Origin: Variovorax sp. RA8
GTDB lineage: Bacteria; Pseudomonadota; Gammaproteobacteria; Burkholderiales; Burkholderiaceae_C
Direction of reading: 5' to 3'
Assembly (NCBI RefSeq): GCF_901827175.1
Contig: NZ_LR594662.1
Span: 2,852,001-2,916,000, forward strand
DNA length: 64,000 nucleotides
The notes under the pieces are model-generated. The model was not told the origin of the DNA. It searched no databases and saw nothing but the letters and a program-made list of their open reading frames with translations. Both the position numbers and the translations under genes were made by a program. The first letter of the stretch is position 1; each line of letters begins with the position of its first letter. Below, in pieces: positions 10,374 to 21,243 of this stretch.

Positions 10374-10390
10374 CTCCCCCGAAGGGGGAG
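10374..10390 (+). terminator. Hairpin after the efflux operon
   Basis: CTCCCCC-GAA-GGGGGAG, a perfect 7-bp stem with a 3-base loop, nine bases after the outer-membrane factor stop. No U tract follows, so it may be a transcript-stabilising hairpin or a weak terminator of the four-gene operon. Confidence 0.45.
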
Positions 10391-10471
10391 CAGGACCTCA
10401 AGCGGCTCCGCTCGCAGTCGCAGCGCTTGCAGATACGATCCGTGATCCAAAGGCATCCGAGAACCTTGTCG

Positions 10472-11128
10472 ATGACCCGTATCGCCCTGATCCACGCGCT
10501 CGCCCATTCGGTGCCGCCCATCAATGCAGCCTTCGAGCGCGACTGGCCCGAGGCGCTGCGGATGAACCTGCTCGACGACAGCCTCTCGGCAGACCTGGCG
10601 CGCGAAGGGCGCGGGCTGGACGCGGCGATGCACGAGCGCTTCCAGCGGCTGGCGCAGTACGCGGTCGACACCGGCGCGCAGGGCATTCTCTTCACCTGCT
10701 CGGCCTTCGGGCCTTGCATCGAGGCGGTGGCGCGGCGGCATGCGGGGATGCCGGTGCTCAAGCCCAACGAGGCGATGATCGCGGAGGCTGCGGCCGGGGC
10801 CGGGACTGGCAAGCTCGGGCTGATCGCTACCTTCGGGCCGACGCTCGAATCCATGCCGCCGGAATTTCCGGCCGGCGTCGAGCTGGTGCTCGCGCTGGCC
10901 GAAGGCGCACTCGATGCGCTCAACGCGGGCGACACCGGGGCGCACGACGCGTGCATCGCCGCGCAAGCCCGTGCTCTGCGCGACAAGGGGTGCACCGGCA
11001 TCGCGCTCGCCCAGTTCAGCATGGCGCGCGCCCGCGCAGCCTGCGAGGCCGCCTCGGGCCTGCCGGTGCTGACCACGGTCGACAGCGCGGTGAGAGCGCT
11101 GCGCACGCGCCTGGCAGGGCGCGCATAA
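10472..11128 (+). CDS. Aspartate/glutamate racemase-superfamily protein
   Basis: Predicted 218 aa. It starts MTRIALIHALAHSVPPINAAF, where IHAL and PPIN are typical of the Asp/Glu/hydantoin racemase fold. The first half carries FTCSAFGPCIEAVA, giving a Cys at the usual nucleophile position (TCSA), and LIATFGPTLESMP, which resembles the second-half loop. A candidate second acid/base Cys lies in RDKGCTGIALAQFSMARA, though the alignment is uncertain. The family includes racemases, maleate isomerases and arylmalonate decarboxylases, so the substrate cannot be named. It stands alone between the efflux operon and an autotransporter remnant, 107 bases after the former and on the same strand. Confidence 0.75.
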   Translation: MTRIALIHALAHSVPPINAAFERDWPEALRMNLLDDSLSADLAREGRGLDAAMHERFQRLAQYAVDTGAQGILFTCSAFGPCIEAVARRHAGMPVLKPNEAMIAEAAAGAGTGKLGLIATFGPTLESMPPEFPAGVELVLALAEGALDALNAGDTGAHDACIAAQARALRDKGCTGIALAQFSMARARAACEAASGLPVLTTVDSAVRALRTRLAGRA

Positions 11129-11296
11129 GGTCTTCGCGCTGCGTCCTTCTTCGCATGCCGGTGCTGGGACGGGCATGCCAGATGCGGATGAATTCTCGCT
11201 TTTTGTCGTATCTGTCTGACGCCGCGGGCGAGTATTTCTAGCATTCGACGGTCGCTGGCCCTCGGGGTTTCACAAGCAACGGTCTGAGCTTCCGGC

Positions 11297-12109
11297 GTGT
11301 GCGCGGGAAAGGAGGGCCACCGCTCTGGCGGCATTGCCCGCCACGTGCGCGCCGCGCGTGAGTCCCTGAGCGGCCTGCAGGCCGGCACCGATCTCTGGAC
11401 CAACGCCCACTGGCGCGCCGGCGTCTATGCCGGCCAGCTCGACGGCGACATGCAGGTCAAGGGCTTCGCCCGCGGCATCGCCAACCTCGCCGTCGGCAGC
11501 AACGACCTGCGCAGCCAGTACCTAGGCGGCTATGCGACCTATACCGATACCAGCGGCTTCTATGTCGATGGCGTGCTGCAGGCCGGGCGCCATCGCTACG
11601 AGGTCAAGCCCCAGACCAGCCTGCGCACCAAGGGCAAGGCCAGCAGCCTGAGCGCCTCGCTGGAGCTCGGGCAGTCCTTCGCGCTCGGCGAGGGCTGGCA
11701 GATCCAGCCGCAGGCGCAACTGGTGCACCAGCGCCTGGACCTCGACGACGTGGACATCGCTGGCGCACTCGTGCAGCAGGCGCGCGACAGCAGCTGGCTC
11801 GCCCGCGTGGGCGTGCGCGTCAAGGGCGACATCGCCACCCCCGCAGGCCGGCTGCAGCCCTATGCGCGGGTGAACCTGTACCGCGCCTCGGGCGGCAACG
11901 ATGTCACGCGCTTCACCAACCCGGCGGCCAGCACGGCCATCGCGAGCAGCAGCGGCAATACCTCGACCGAGCTGGCCGCGGGCTTCACGCTGGGGTTGAG
12001 CGAATCGACCAGCCTCTATGGCGAAGTGGGCAAGCTGTGGGCCTCGGGCGGAGATACGCGCGTGAAGAGCTCCATCGACGCATCCGTTGGCATCAAGGTG
12101 CGCTGGTAG
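11297..12109 (+). pseudogene. Orphan autotransporter beta-barrel (passenger and signal peptide missing)
   Basis: The 270-codon frame (GTG at 11297) aligns by eye with the C-terminal translocator barrel of type Va autotransporters: LQAGTDLW..WRAGVYAGQLDGDMQVKGFARG, then alternating amphipathic strands, NTSTELAAGFTLGLSESTSLYGEVGKLW, and the terminal aromatic residue in VGIKVRW. Such barrels need a signal peptide and a passenger upstream. Here the frame is closed by a stop at 11285, the first about 30 residues look non-homologous, and no passenger is found in the preceding 170 bases. The simplest reading is a remnant left by an internal deletion. The barrel reading frame itself is intact, so the deletion may be recent. 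A functional passenger-less barrel cannot be excluded. Confidence 0.65.
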
Positions 12110-12145
12110 AGGAGGCGCCCTGAACGGAGGCTGACCCGCCTCCTC
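12109..12145 (+). terminator. Long hairpin just after the barrel gene
   Basis: GAGGAGGCG and CGCCTCCTC form a perfect 9-bp stem around a 19-base loop, beginning at the last base of the barrel stop codon. No U tract follows. It probably ends or stabilises the upstream transcript before uppP. Confidence 0.4.
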
Positions 12146-12178
12146 GCGATAATCGGCGCTCTTGAAAAAGGAGCGCGC

Positions 12179-13003
12179 GTGGATATCGTTTTGCTGGCCA
12201 AGGCCGCCATCATGGGCATCGTCGAGGGACTGACCGAGTTCCTGCCCATCTCGTCGACCGGCCATCTGATCCTCGCCGGTTCGCTGCTGGGCTTCGACGA
12301 CGACAAGGCCAAGGTCTTCGACATCGCGATCCAGACCGGCGCCATCCTCGCCGTGATCATCGTCTACTGGCAGAAGATCCATTCCACGCTCGTGGCGCTG
12401 CCGCGCCAGCACAAGGCACAGCGCCTGGTGCTCAACGTGCTGATCGGCTTCCTGCCGGCGGTGGTGCTCGGGCTTTTGTTCGGCAAGCTGATCAAGGCGC
12501 ACCTGTTCACCGCGATCGTGGTCGCCAGCACCTTCATCATCGGCGGCTTCATCATCCTCTGGGCCGAGAAGCGTCCGCCCGGCTCGGTGCGCGTCGAGCA
12601 CGTGGACGACATGACGCCCTGGGACGCGCTCAAGGTCGGCCTGGTGCAGTGCTTCGCGATGATCCCGGGCACCAGCCGCAGCGGCGCCACCATCATCGGC
12701 GGCATGCTGCTGGGCCTGTCGCGCAAGGCGGCGACGGACTTCTCTTTCTTCCTCGCCATCCCGACGCTGATCGGCGCGGGTGCCTACAGCCTCTACAAGG
12801 AGCGAGCGCTGCTGTCGATGGCGGATCTTCCAATGTTCGTGGTCGGCCTGGTCTTCTCCTTCGCGAGCGCCTGGCTTTGCGTGCGCTGGCTGCTGAAGTA
12901 CATCAGCACCCACAGCTTCATCCCTTTTGCCTGGTACCGCATCGCCTTCGGCATCGTGGTGCTTGCCACGGCGTGGAGCGGTGCGGTCGTCTGGGCTGAC
13001 TAG
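12179..13003 (+). CDS. uppP: Undecaprenyl-diphosphatase (BacA family)
   Basis: Predicted 274 aa integral membrane enzyme that dephosphorylates undecaprenyl pyrophosphate to recycle the lipid carrier for peptidoglycan and other envelope polymers; extra copies give bacitracin resistance. Both family signatures are present: [16 protein letters not shown] (about residues 16-31) with the catalytic Glu residues, and [20 protein letters not shown] (about 162-181) with the phosphate-binding Arg. The start is GTG, supported by AAGGAG eight bases upstream and by the family N-terminus ([20 protein letters not shown]). Length matches the family (265-280). It is probably a single-gene unit, as a strong terminator for the opposite strand follows directly. 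Confidence 0.95.
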   Translation: MDIVLLAKAAIMGIVEGLTEFLPISSTGHLILAGSLLGFDDDKAKVFDIAIQTGAILAVIIVYWQKIHSTLVALPRQHKAQRLVLNVLIGFLPAVVLGLLFGKLIKAHLFTAIVVASTFIIGGFIILWAEKRPPGSVRVEHVDDMTPWDALKVGLVQCFAMIPGTSRSGATIIGGMLLGLSRKAATDFSFFLAIPTLIGAGAYSLYKERALLSMADLPMFVVGLVFSFASAWLCVRWLLKYISTHSFIPFAWYRIAFGIVVLATAWSGAVVWAD

Positions 13004-13007
13004 CACC

Positions 13008-13035
13008 AAAAAAAAGCCCCAGCAAGAGCTGGGGC
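13008..13035 (-). terminator. Rho-independent terminator of the Pro-Ala lipoprotein gene
   Basis: Read on the minus strand: GCCCCAGC-TCTT-GCTGGGGC followed by eight T. A perfect 8-bp GC-rich stem with a tetraloop and U tract, 25 bases past the stop at 13061. It also lies just after the uppP stop on the other strand. Confidence 0.9.
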
Positions 13036-13060
13036 CTGGGCCGGGGATGCACTCAACGCA

Positions 13061-15709
<2,649 letters not shown>

Positions 15710-15755
15710 ACTGAGTCTCCTAGTTGGCTTTAAGTTGGAAAAAAGAAGTCCCCCT

Positions 15756-15772
15756 GCGCCTTCCAAAGGCGC
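15756..15772 (-). terminator. Hairpin between the 167-codon gene and the lipoprotein gene
   Basis: GCGCCTT-CCA-AAGGCGC forms a perfect 7-bp stem. On the minus strand a C-to-T rich run (GACTTCTTTTTT) follows about six bases later. It could end transcription from the upstream gene or lie in the lipoprotein leader. Distance from the T run makes this tentative. Confidence 0.35.
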
Positions 15773-15984
15773 AAAGAACTTGGCGAAGAAATCGGGAAAG
15801 GGCTCGCCGAGGCGAGCGGCTACGGGGGCGGCACGGTGGGCGCGCCTTCCCCGGTTGCTAGTGCGTGGTGGGAGGTGGCTGCAGATCGAATCCAGCGATC
15901 ACGGCGGCAGCCTGGCCGTTCAAGAGAGCGCCATGTGTCGCATCCCTTCTCGCGTGCCGGTTCGACTCGTTCGTTCTGGAGCTG

Positions 15985-16488
15985 CTAGACAGCGACCGCG
16001 TCGATCAGGCTCCGGAGCCTGGTCTTGAAACGCATGCCGACCGACGCGCCTTGCGGCCGCACTGCCACCGCGGAAGGGCGGCCGGCTTGGGTCGGTGCCC
16101 ACATGTCGTCGCGCGAGGTCGGCCCGGCACTACCCGTCTGAGGCGAGGCCAGCATCACGGAAGCCAGGAAGGCCGACTGGCCGGCTGCCTTGGACGCCTC
16201 GCTCAGTTGGCTCCAGTTTGCTGGACGCGTGTTCGAAGGAAGCACATCCAGATGGCCCAGCAAGGAGCGGCTCACGTCCAGCAGCGCACTGGCGGAGGCC
16301 AGGCAGAAATACACCGCGGTCGGCGTGGGTGCTTGCTCGGCGCCTGGCCGTTCGAAAGGTGCAGCGGAGAACTCGTCGCGCGGCAGGCAGTGATGCGCTG
16401 TGGCGGTGGTTTCGAGTGCGCAGAGCAACTGGTCGATCTCGTGCAGCGCGCGGTGCATGAGTTCGGTCTCGAGTGGTGTGCTTGTCAC
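15985..16488 (-). CDS. Hypothetical protein, 167 aa
   Basis: Unrecognised. The GTG at 16488 is preceded by AGGAG with seven bases spacing, which supports translation. The product begins MTSTPLETELMHRALHEIDQLLCALE, a helical segment with His and Cys, then a Pro/Ala-rich middle, another helical segment (LASASALLDVSRSLLGHLDVL), and a basic C-terminus (RPQGASVGMRFKTRLRSLIDAVAV). No signal peptide or TM segment is evident. It lies upstream of the Pro-Ala lipoprotein on the same strand with a 275-base gap, so co-function is possible but not shown. Confidence 0.5.
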   Translation of the reverse strand: MTSTPLETELMHRALHEIDQLLCALETTATAHHCLPRDEFSAAPFERPGAEQAPTPTAVYFCLASASALLDVSRSLLGHLDVLPSNTRPANWSQLSEASKAAGQSAFLASVMLASPQTGSAGPTSRDDMWAPTQAGRPSAVAVRPQGASVGMRFKTRLRSLIDAVAV

Positions 16489-16865
16489 GGAGAAGCTCCT
16501 GGACTGGCGCGAGACAACTCTGGAATCTGACTACCGGGATCGGTCTCGCTCGATCACCGGCTTGAATTCAGTGTTCCTTTTTGCCTGGCGGGTCGATAGG
16601 CCCGGAGGAGCCAAGAAGCTGCCGCGCGGCGGGTCACGGCGCCGGAGGCTGGGTGTGGCCCGCGTCAGGCCATCCGCTTGGGTCGCGGGGCGCGATCCGT
16701 TCCTGGTGACGGCTGCGTGCCGGGCGCCATGCTGTCGAGCATGACGGGGTGCAAGTCGACAGTTGAGCCGGTTGGCCCGCCCGGATTGATCCGTGGCGGA
16801 TTAATCCCTTTGTCGGGGCGGGCGTGGGAATGCCGGGTGGCGATTGCACCCGGAGCGCGCGACGC
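16489..16865. other. Gene-free stretch between the unknown gene and the Anbu gene
   Basis: 377 bases between the start of the 167-codon gene and the stop of the Anbu-type gene. Short open frames here have no supported start or family features. I see no tRNA, clear terminator or repeat. It must contain the promoter of the 167-codon gene near 16500-16560, but no convincing -35/-10 pair could be chosen. Confidence 0.5.
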
Positions 16866-17714
16866 TCAGATGAGCTTTTCCTCGGGCGTCGAGATCTTGC
16901 GCAGCGGGCTGTGGCGCGTGGCCGGCATCTTGAGCGGGTGCTCGGCGTAGGTGTCGTCCCAGACCGGGTCCTCGATGCTGTCGAACACCTCGCGCAGCTT
17001 CTGGCCCCAACTGCTGTGGACCATGCGGTAGTACGGGTTGTCGGCGTCGATGCAGACGACCTTGTCGGTCTCGAGGCGGTTGGCCTCATACACCACCAGG
17101 TCCAACGGCAGGCCAACCGAGAGGTTGGACTTCATGGTGGAGTCCATCGAGACCAGTGCGCACTTGGCAGCCTCGTCCAGCGGCGTGTCGGGCGTGAGCA
17201 CGCGATCGAGCACGGGCTTGCCGTATTTGGACTCGCCGACCTGGAAGTAGGGCGTCTCGGTGGTGGCCTCGATGAAATTGCCGGCAGCGTAGACCAAGAA
17301 CAGGCGCATGCCTTCGCCCTTGACCTGGCCGCCGAAGATGAAGGAGACGTTGAACTCCAGGCCTGCGTGCTTGAGCGCCTCGGCGTCGCGGTCGTAGACA
17401 TGGCGTACCGCCGAGCCCAGCACGCGTGCGGCGTCGAACATGCTCTTCGCGTTCCAGATGGTGATGGGCGGGCGGTCCTCGCCGTCCTCGCCCGTTTCGC
17501 GCACTTCGCGCAGTTCCTCGATCTGCAAAATCTCGCGCACCGACTGCGAGATGCTCAGGTTGCCGGCCGACAGCAGCACCATGACGCGGTCGCCCGGCTG
17601 CTCGTAGACGATCATCTTGCGGAAGGTGCTGATGTGGTCCACCCCCGCATTGGTGCGCGAGTCGGAGAGGAACACCAGGCCGGCGTTGAGTTTGATGCCT
17701 ACGCAGTAAGTCAT
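16866..17714 (-). CDS. Anbu: ancestral bacterial proteasome-like peptidase
   Basis: Predicted 282 aa, beginning MTYCVGIKLNAGLVFLSDSRTNAGVDHIS, the characteristic start of Anbu (proteasome-type protease). Removal of Met exposes Thr as the N-terminal nucleophile. DSRTNAG matches the active-site-neighbouring loop and SAGNLSISQ, MSMD-type and GLPLDLVVYEANRL segments fit the family. Anbu proteins assemble into large helical rings; their cellular substrate is still unclear. In many genomes the gene sits with a circularly permuted ATP-grasp, an alpha-E protein and a transglutaminase. None of these is in the window. Instead it begins five bases after the mutS stop, implying co-transcription with mismatch repair. 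Confidence 0.88.
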   Translation of the reverse strand: MTYCVGIKLNAGLVFLSDSRTNAGVDHISTFRKMIVYEQPGDRVMVLLSAGNLSISQSVREILQIEELREVRETGEDGEDRPPITIWNAKSMFDAARVLGSAVRHVYDRDAEALKHAGLEFNVSFIFGGQVKGEGMRLFLVYAAGNFIEATTETPYFQVGESKYGKPVLDRVLTPDTPLDEAAKCALVSMDSTMKSNLSVGLPLDLVVYEANRLETDKVVCIDADNPYYRMVHSSWGQKLREVFDSIEDPVWDDTYAEHPLKMPATRHSPLRKISTPEEKLI

Positions 17715-17719
17715 GGGAT

Positions 17720-20347
17720 TCAGCGATGCTCGCGCGCGTGGAGTTTCTTGAGTGTGTAGATCGCTTCGAGCGCCTCGCGCGGGCTCAGGGTGTCGGGGTC
17801 GAGCGCCGTCAGCGCGGATTCTACGGCGCTCGCCGGTGGCGCCTCCACCGCGGGCGCCGGCGCAAACAGGTCGACCTGGGCGCGGGCCTGCTGCTGCTGG
17901 GCCTCCAGGGCTTCGAGCGCCTGGCGCGCATGGTTGACCACCGCGGCCGGCATGCCGGCCAGGCGTGCGACCTGGATGCCGTAGCTCTTGCTGGCCGGCC
18001 CCGGCTGCATCTCGTGCAGGAACACGATGTCGCGCCCGGCCTCGGTGGCGCTCACATGCATGTTGACTGCGCCATGGTGCGTGGCCGGGAACTCGGTGAG
18101 CTCGAAATAGTGGGTCGCGAACAGCGTGAAGGCGCGTGTGCGGTCGTGCAACTGGGCCGCAATGCCGGCGGCCAGCGCCAGGCCGTCGAAGGTGCTGGTG
18201 CCGCGGCCTATCTCGTCCATCAGCACCAGCGAATGGGCGGTGGCACCGTGCAGGATTTGCGCCGCCTCTGTCATCTCCAGCATGAAGGTCGACTGCGCGT
18301 TGGCCAGGTCGTCGGCCGCGCCGATGCGCGTATGGATGGCATCGATGGGCCCCAGCCGGCAGGCATCGGCCGGCACGTGCGAGCCGATGGAGGCGAGCAG
18401 CACGATGATCGCGACCTGCCGCATGTAGGTGGACTTGCCGCCCATGTTGGGGCCGGTGATCACCTGCAGGCGTTGCTGGGGGCCCATGCGCGTGTCGTTG
18501 GCAATGAACGCGCCCGACGACTTCTCGGCCAGCCGGGCTTCGACCACCGGGTGGCGGCCCTTCTCGATCTCGATGCAGGGATGGGCCACGAAGGAAGGCT
18601 GGCGCCAGTGCAGCGTGTGAGAGCGCTCGGCCAGCGCGCATAGCGCATCGAGCGCGGCCAGTGCGCCCGCCAGCCGCGTGAGCGCCGGGACCGAGGGCTG
18701 CAGCGCATCGAGCAGCTGCTCGTAGAGCCACTTCTCGCGCGCCAGGGCGCGGTCCTGCGCCGACAGGGCCTTGTCCTCGAAGGCCTTGAGCTCGGGCGTG
18801 ATGAAGCGCTCGGCGTTCTTCAGGGTCTGGCGGCGGCGGTAGTTGTCCGGCACCTTGGCCAGCGCGCTCTGCGTGACCTCGATGTAGAAGCCGTGCACGC
18901 GGTTGAACTGCACGCGCAGGTTGGAAATGCCGGTGCGCTCACGCTCGCTGGCCTCGAGCTGCAGCAGGTAGGCGTCGCTGTTCTCGCTGATGGCGCGCAG
19001 CTCGTCGAGCTCGCCGTCGTGGCCGGTGGCAATCACGCCGCCGTCGCGCACCAGCGCGGAAGGCTCGGGGTGGATGGCTGCCACCAGCAGCTCGACGCAG
19101 CCGGGCGGCGGCGCCAATTGCCCGGCCATGTGCGCGAGCAGCGGCGAGGCCGAGGCGGGCAGGGCCGGCGCGAGTTCTTCCGCCTTGGCCAGCGCCAGGC
19201 GCAGCGCGACCAGCTCGCGCGGTCGTACCTGGCGCAGCGCGATGCGCGCGGCGATGCGCTCCACGTCGCTCGTATTCTTGAGCCGATCGCGCAGGGCGCG
19301 CCATGGCGGCGCGGTGGCACCCGATGGCGCGGCCTGCAGCGCGGCGATGGCCTCCAGGCGCGATTGCGCCTCGCTGCGGTCCCGGCGCGGCGCCAGCAGC
19401 CAGCGCTTGAGCAGCCGGCTGCCCATGCCCGTCATGCAGGTGTCGAGCAGCGAGAACAGCGTCGGCGAATCCTCGCCGCGCAAGGTCTGCACGAGCTCCA
19501 GGTTGCGGCGCGTGGTGGGCGGCAGCTCGATCAGCTCGCCGTCGCGCTCCACCGCGAGCCGCTGCACGTGCGAGAGCGCGCGGCCCTGCGTGTGCTCGGC
19601 GTAGCCCAGCAGCGCGGCCGCGGCTGCGTGGGCATTGGCCAGCGACTCCGCGCCCCACGCCGCGAGGCTGTTGCTGCCCATCTGCTCGCACAGCTTGCGC
19701 TCGCCCAGGCCGCCGTCGAACTGCCAGGCCGGCCGCACCGAGAGCGTGAAGGCCGCGCCGTTGCGTGCCGCCTTCAGGCGCTGCTCGAATCCGGGCGTGA
19801 CCTCCGCGCTGTAGAGCAGCTCGCTCGGCCCGACGCGCGCGATCCAGGCTTCGAGCGCATCGGCCGGGCACTCGGCCAGGCGCAGTTCCGCGCCGGTGAC
19901 GCTGAGCCAGGCCAGGCCGCAGAAATTGCGCGAGCCCGCGTGCACGGCCAGCAGCAGCGAATCGCTCTTGTCCTGCAGCAGCTCGGCATCGGTCAGCGTG
20001 CCGGGCGTGACCACGCGCACCACTTTGCGCTCCACCGGACCCTTGGTCGCGCCCACCTCGCCGACCTGCTCGCAGATGGCCACCGACTCGCCGAGCTTGA
20101 TCAGCCGCGCGAGGTAGGTGTCGACCGAGTGGAAAGGCACCCCGCACATCACCACCGGCTGCCCCGCCGATTGGCCGCGCTGCGTGAGCGTGATGTCGAG
20201 CAGGCGCGCGGCTTTTTCGGCGTCGGCGTAGAACAGCTCGTAGAAATCGCCCATCCGGTAGAACAGCAGGGTGTCGGGATGGTCCGCCTTGAGGGCCAGG
20301 TACTGGGCCATCATCGGCGTGTGCGGTGCGGTCGCGGGAAGGGTCAT
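17720..20347 (-). CDS. mutS: DNA mismatch repair ATPase MutS
   Basis: Predicted 875 aa, close to the 853 of E. coli MutS. The N-terminal mismatch-binding domain holds the [28 protein letters not shown] block with the wedging Phe in the FYE motif. The C-terminal ABC-type ATPase has Walker [14 protein letters not shown] (about residue 630), a Walker B followed by [12 protein letters not shown], and [13 protein letters not shown]. The C-terminal tail [21 protein letters not shown] is the dimer/tetramer helix region. MutS recognises base mismatches and small loops and recruits MutL. The next gene on the strand, Anbu, is five bases downstream, and an inverted repeat separates mutS from the gene upstream. 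Confidence 0.98.
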   Translation of the reverse strand: MTLPATAPHTPMMAQYLALKADHPDTLLFYRMGDFYELFYADAEKAARLLDITLTQRGQSAGQPVVMCGVPFHSVDTYLARLIKLGESVAICEQVGEVGATKGPVERKVVRVVTPGTLTDAELLQDKSDSLLLAVHAGSRNFCGLAWLSVTGAELRLAECPADALEAWIARVGPSELLYSAEVTPGFEQRLKAARNGAAFTLSVRPAWQFDGGLGERKLCEQMGSNSLAAWGAESLANAHAAAAALLGYAEHTQGRALSHVQRLAVERDGELIELPPTTRRNLELVQTLRGEDSPTLFSLLDTCMTGMGSRLLKRWLLAPRRDRSEAQSRLEAIAALQAAPSGATAPPWRALRDRLKNTSDVERIAARIALRQVRPRELVALRLALAKAEELAPALPASASPLLAHMAGQLAPPPGCVELLVAAIHPEPSALVRDGGVIATGHDGELDELRAISENSDAYLLQLEASERERTGISNLRVQFNRVHGFYIEVTQSALAKVPDNYRRRQTLKNAERFITPELKAFEDKALSAQDRALAREKWLYEQLLDALQPSVPALTRLAGALAALDALCALAERSHTLHWRQPSFVAHPCIEIEKGRHPVVEARLAEKSSGAFIANDTRMGPQQRLQVITGPNMGGKSTYMRQVAIIVLLASIGSHVPADACRLGPIDAIHTRIGAADDLANAQSTFMLEMTEAAQILHGATAHSLVLMDEIGRGTSTFDGLALAAGIAAQLHDRTRAFTLFATHYFELTEFPATHHGAVNMHVSATEAGRDIVFLHEMQPGPASKSYGIQVARLAGMPAAVVNHARQALEALEAQQQQARAQVDLFAPAPAVEAPPASAVESALTALDPDTLSPREALEAIYTLKKLHAREHR

Positions 20348-20402
20348 CGAGGCGGTGGATGGGTGCGAGGCCGGGAAATCAGCCGGGCCCGCATCATAAG
20401 GA

Positions 20403-20434
20403 AACGGGCGTCCGCCACGCTGCGCACGCCCGTT
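20403..20434 (-). terminator. Inverted repeat upstream of mutS
   Basis: AACGGGCGT and ACGCCCGTT form a perfect 9-bp stem around 14 bases. It lies between the stop of the membrane-anchored gene (20454) and the mutS start (20347), so it probably terminates the former. The downstream T-rich part (TTTCC) is short. Confidence 0.5.
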
Positions 20435-20453
20435 GTTTCAATCGAGACAGCTT

Positions 20454-20969
20454 CTAGATCTGCCCGCGCCGCCGGCGCGCGACACGCACGGCATCCACCC
20501 AGGTGTCGATGTTGAAGCGCTGCCCCGACTCCGCGACGCGCGCCCCGGTGATCATGTGCAGCGGGATGCGGTGCGTGTCACCCGGCAATTCGCCGCGCCC
20601 GGTGAGGAGCCTCTTCTGCAGGTCCAGGTGCTCGACCTGCATCGTGCACTCCGCCTTGCGGCCGTGCGGATCGACATAGCGCACGCGGATGCGCGGCTGC
20701 TCGTCGACGATGGAATGCTCGCCCTTGCCCTGGATGAACCAGCCGGGCAGCGTATCGGGCACTGAATCGCCAGAGCGGTGCAGGCCGGCGCGCACAGTCG
20801 GGATCTCCAGCGGCACATGGCCGGAGCGCACCCGCGCCGCGGCGATGCGGCGCTCGGCTTCGCGGCGCTCGGCGACGCGGTGCCAGGCGATCCACATGAC
20901 GACGAACAGAAGAAGCGCCCCTGTCAGCAGCGCGAGCAGGAACTGCCATTGGGCAAGTCCGATATCCAT
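20454..20969 (-). CDS. Membrane-anchored hypothetical protein with WYL-like C-terminal segment
   Basis: Predicted 171 aa. One TM segment near the N-terminus (about residues 9-30, FLLALLTGALLLFVVMWIAW), then an Arg/Glu/Ala coiled-coil-like stretch (HRVAERREAERRIAAARVR), then a soluble domain. The latter (IRVRYVDPHGRKAECTMQVEHLDL, GDTHRIPLHMITGARV) has a faint resemblance to WYL-type beta domains, which bind nucleotides or regulate transcription, but this is weak. No DNA-binding helix is seen. It lies 106 bases upstream of mutS on the same strand with an intervening inverted repeat, so it is probably separately transcribed. Confidence 0.6.
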   Translation of the reverse strand: MDIGLAQWQFLLALLTGALLLFVVMWIAWHRVAERREAERRIAAARVRSGHVPLEIPTVRAGLHRSGDSVPDTLPGWFIQGKGEHSIVDEQPRIRVRYVDPHGRKAECTMQVEHLDLQKRLLTGRGELPGDTHRIPLHMITGARVAESGQRFNIDTWVDAVRVARRRRGQI

Positions 20970-21073
20970 CTCCGAAACCTCTGTGACCAGATAGCCATTA
21001 AGTACTCAATCGGAAATTCTGGTCGAGCGGGGAAGGGGTGTCAAACGGCCGCGTGGCATAGGGCGTTCGGCCA

Positions 21074-21105
21074 GTGCGCCAGTGCGCCGGTGCGCCGGTG
21101 CGTCA
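21074..21105. repeat. Short tandem repeat, four GTGCGCCR-type octamers
   Basis: Four consecutive 8-base units: GTGCGCCA, GTGCGCCG, GTGCGCCG, GTGCGTCA. It lies in the non-coding space downstream of the sulfatase operon. No function is evident; it may be a slippage-prone microsatellite. Confidence 0.7.
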
Positions 21106-21243
21106 GTCGTCGTGCGTGTCGTGCGTGGCCACGGCGCCCCGGCGCCAATAGCCACAGGCGCGGATCCACTTCGGGTTCGCGCGGCGCGGCAGGCTGGCAG
21201 GCGGGCGCTGTGCCTGCTCCCCCTGCCATAGGGCAAGCCTGCG

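Noticed and set aside
9113..10471. Long GTG-initiated extension in front of the racemase-like protein
   Set aside because: It overlaps the outer-membrane factor in another frame and is Gly/Arg/Ala-rich. Racemase homology begins only at 10472.
16400..16744. Small plus-strand open frames in the gap before the Anbu gene
   Set aside because: No RBS, no recognisable domain, and partial overlap with the minus-strand 167-codon gene.
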